Part shown: positions 11,382-12,085 of the stretch, piece by piece
How the letters are laid out: every line of letters starts with the position of its first letter
How positions within the stretch are numbered: position 1 is the stretch's first letter
DNA from: JBFWNZ01 sp050250795
Lineage (GTDB): Bacteria > Pseudomonadota > Alphaproteobacteria > UBA8366
Length of the DNA stretch: 12,085 nt
Direction: 5' to 3'
NCBI GenBank assembly: GCA_050250795.1
Contig: JBFWNZ010000085.1
Location: 1-12,085, forward strand
Translations under genes and position numbers: made by a program
Notes under the pieces: generated by a model
Seen by the model: the letters and a program-made list of their open reading frames with translations, nothing else
What the model was told of the DNA's origin: nothing
Database searches by the model: none

Positions 11382-12085
11382 ATGACGCTGGACCCGACGC
11401 ATATCGTGCAGACCGGCATGGCCTTCTGGGGCTCGAAGGTTCTGTTATCGGCAATCGAGCTTGGGTTGTTCACCGCGCTGGGGCGGGATTCGAAAACCGC
11501 CGGGGAACTGGCGGATGCGCTGGGACTGCACCCGCGCGCGATCCCCGATTTTCCCGACGCGCTGGTGGCGCTCAAACTGCTGGACCGTACCGGGGAGGGG
11601 CCCGGCGCCCGCTATGCCAACACGCCGGAAACGGCCAAGTTTCTCGACCGAAGCAGTCCGGAATACATCGGCGGATTTCTGGAAATGTGCAGCGCCCGCC
11701 TGTATCGCTTCTGGGCCGACCTCACCGAAGCGCTGCAGACGGGCGTTCCGCAGAACGAGGTGAAGCACACGGGCGAATCCATGTTCGCGAAACTGTACGA
11801 GGTGCCGGAACGCCTGGAACAGTTCATGAATGCCATGCGGGGCATCTCGGCGGAGAATTTCCGGATGTTCGCGCAAAGCTTCGACTTTTCGCAATACGGC
11901 ACGCATTGCGATATCGGGGGCGCGACGGGACAACTGTCCTGCGAGGTTGCGTCGGCCAATCCGCATATGCGCTGTCTCAGCTTCGACCTGCCGCAGGTCG
12001 TTCCGATCGCGGTGCGCCACATCGCCGCGGCGGCGCTGAGCGACCGGGTGCAAGCCGTCGGCGGCGATTTCTTCGCGGAATCCCT
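11382..12085 (+). CDS. SAM-dependent O-methyltransferase family protein, 5' part (partial)
   Basis: An uninterrupted frame of 234 codons from ATG 11382 runs off the right edge. Residues about 10-90 look like the dimerisation winged-helix domain of the acetylserotonin/hydroxyneurosporene O-methyltransferase family (FWGSKVLLSAIELGLF, then TAGELADALGLHPRA and LLDR). The start of the Rossmann domain follows: motif I DIGGATG (177-183) for S-adenosylmethionine binding, FDLPQV (201-206) with the acidic residue expected to contact the ribose, and GDFFAES (228-234), the usual motif after the third strand. The catalytic part lies beyond the window, so substrate cannot be inferred. GGGGAG (11367-11372) lies 9 bases before the ATG. 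Codon use is looser than in its neighbours (TTA, several GAA and AAA), suggesting an accessory or less strongly expressed gene. Confidence 0.82.
   Translation, partial: MTLDPTHIVQTGMAFWGSKVLLSAIELGLFTALGRDSKTAGELADALGLHPRAIPDFPDALVALKLLDRTGEGPGARYANTPETAKFLDRSSPEYIGGFLEMCSARLYRFWADLTEALQTGVPQNEVKHTGESMFAKLYEVPERLEQFMNAMRGISAENFRMFAQSFDFSQYGTHCDIGGATGQLSCEVASANPHMRCLSFDLPQVVPIAVRHIAAAALSDRVQAVGGDFFAES

Overview
The window is GC-rich, gene-dense DNA with the look of an alphaproteobacterial chromosome. The glutamate synthase large subunit is the form I know from rhizobia and Rhodospirillales-like bacteria, and the intergenic gaps carry short palindromic repeats of a style common in that class. 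The finer taxonomy is inference. Most of the window is conserved metabolism; I see no phage, plasmid, CRISPR or defence system.

Layout from left to right. (1) The first 83 bases are the 5' end of a leftward gene, probably an RraA-like protein, with a possible sigma-54 promoter. (2) Positions 84-613 hold no convincing gene but several palindromic repeats and a possible promoter for the next gene. (3) Positions 614-4731 encode a complete polyamine ABC importer: a PotF-like binding protein, a PotG-like ATPase, and PotH-like and PotI-like permeases. The binding-protein gene is separated from the other three by 232 bp filled with three repeat elements; the last three genes are packed end to end (2 bp gap, then 1 bp overlap). 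(4) Positions 4732-5001 form a leader with promoter-like sequences. (5) Positions 5002-11088 are gltB and gltD, the two subunits of NADPH-dependent glutamate synthase, 3 bp apart. (6) A 293-bp gap contains two predicted RNA hairpins. (7) From 11382 to the right edge runs the 5' part of a SAM-dependent O-methyltransferase-family gene, cut by the window end.

The importer would bring in putrescine or a related polyamine, a carbon and nitrogen source, while GltBD turns glutamine plus 2-oxoglutarate into two glutamates. Both fit nitrogen metabolism, but nothing shows co-regulation. The most interesting non-coding features are the three inverted repeat pairs flanking potF, a larger nested inverted repeat ending 16 bp before the potG start codon, and a GTAA-capped hairpin just upstream of the methyltransferase. 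Two genes, at the extreme left and extreme right, are open at the window edges and were found by direct translation.
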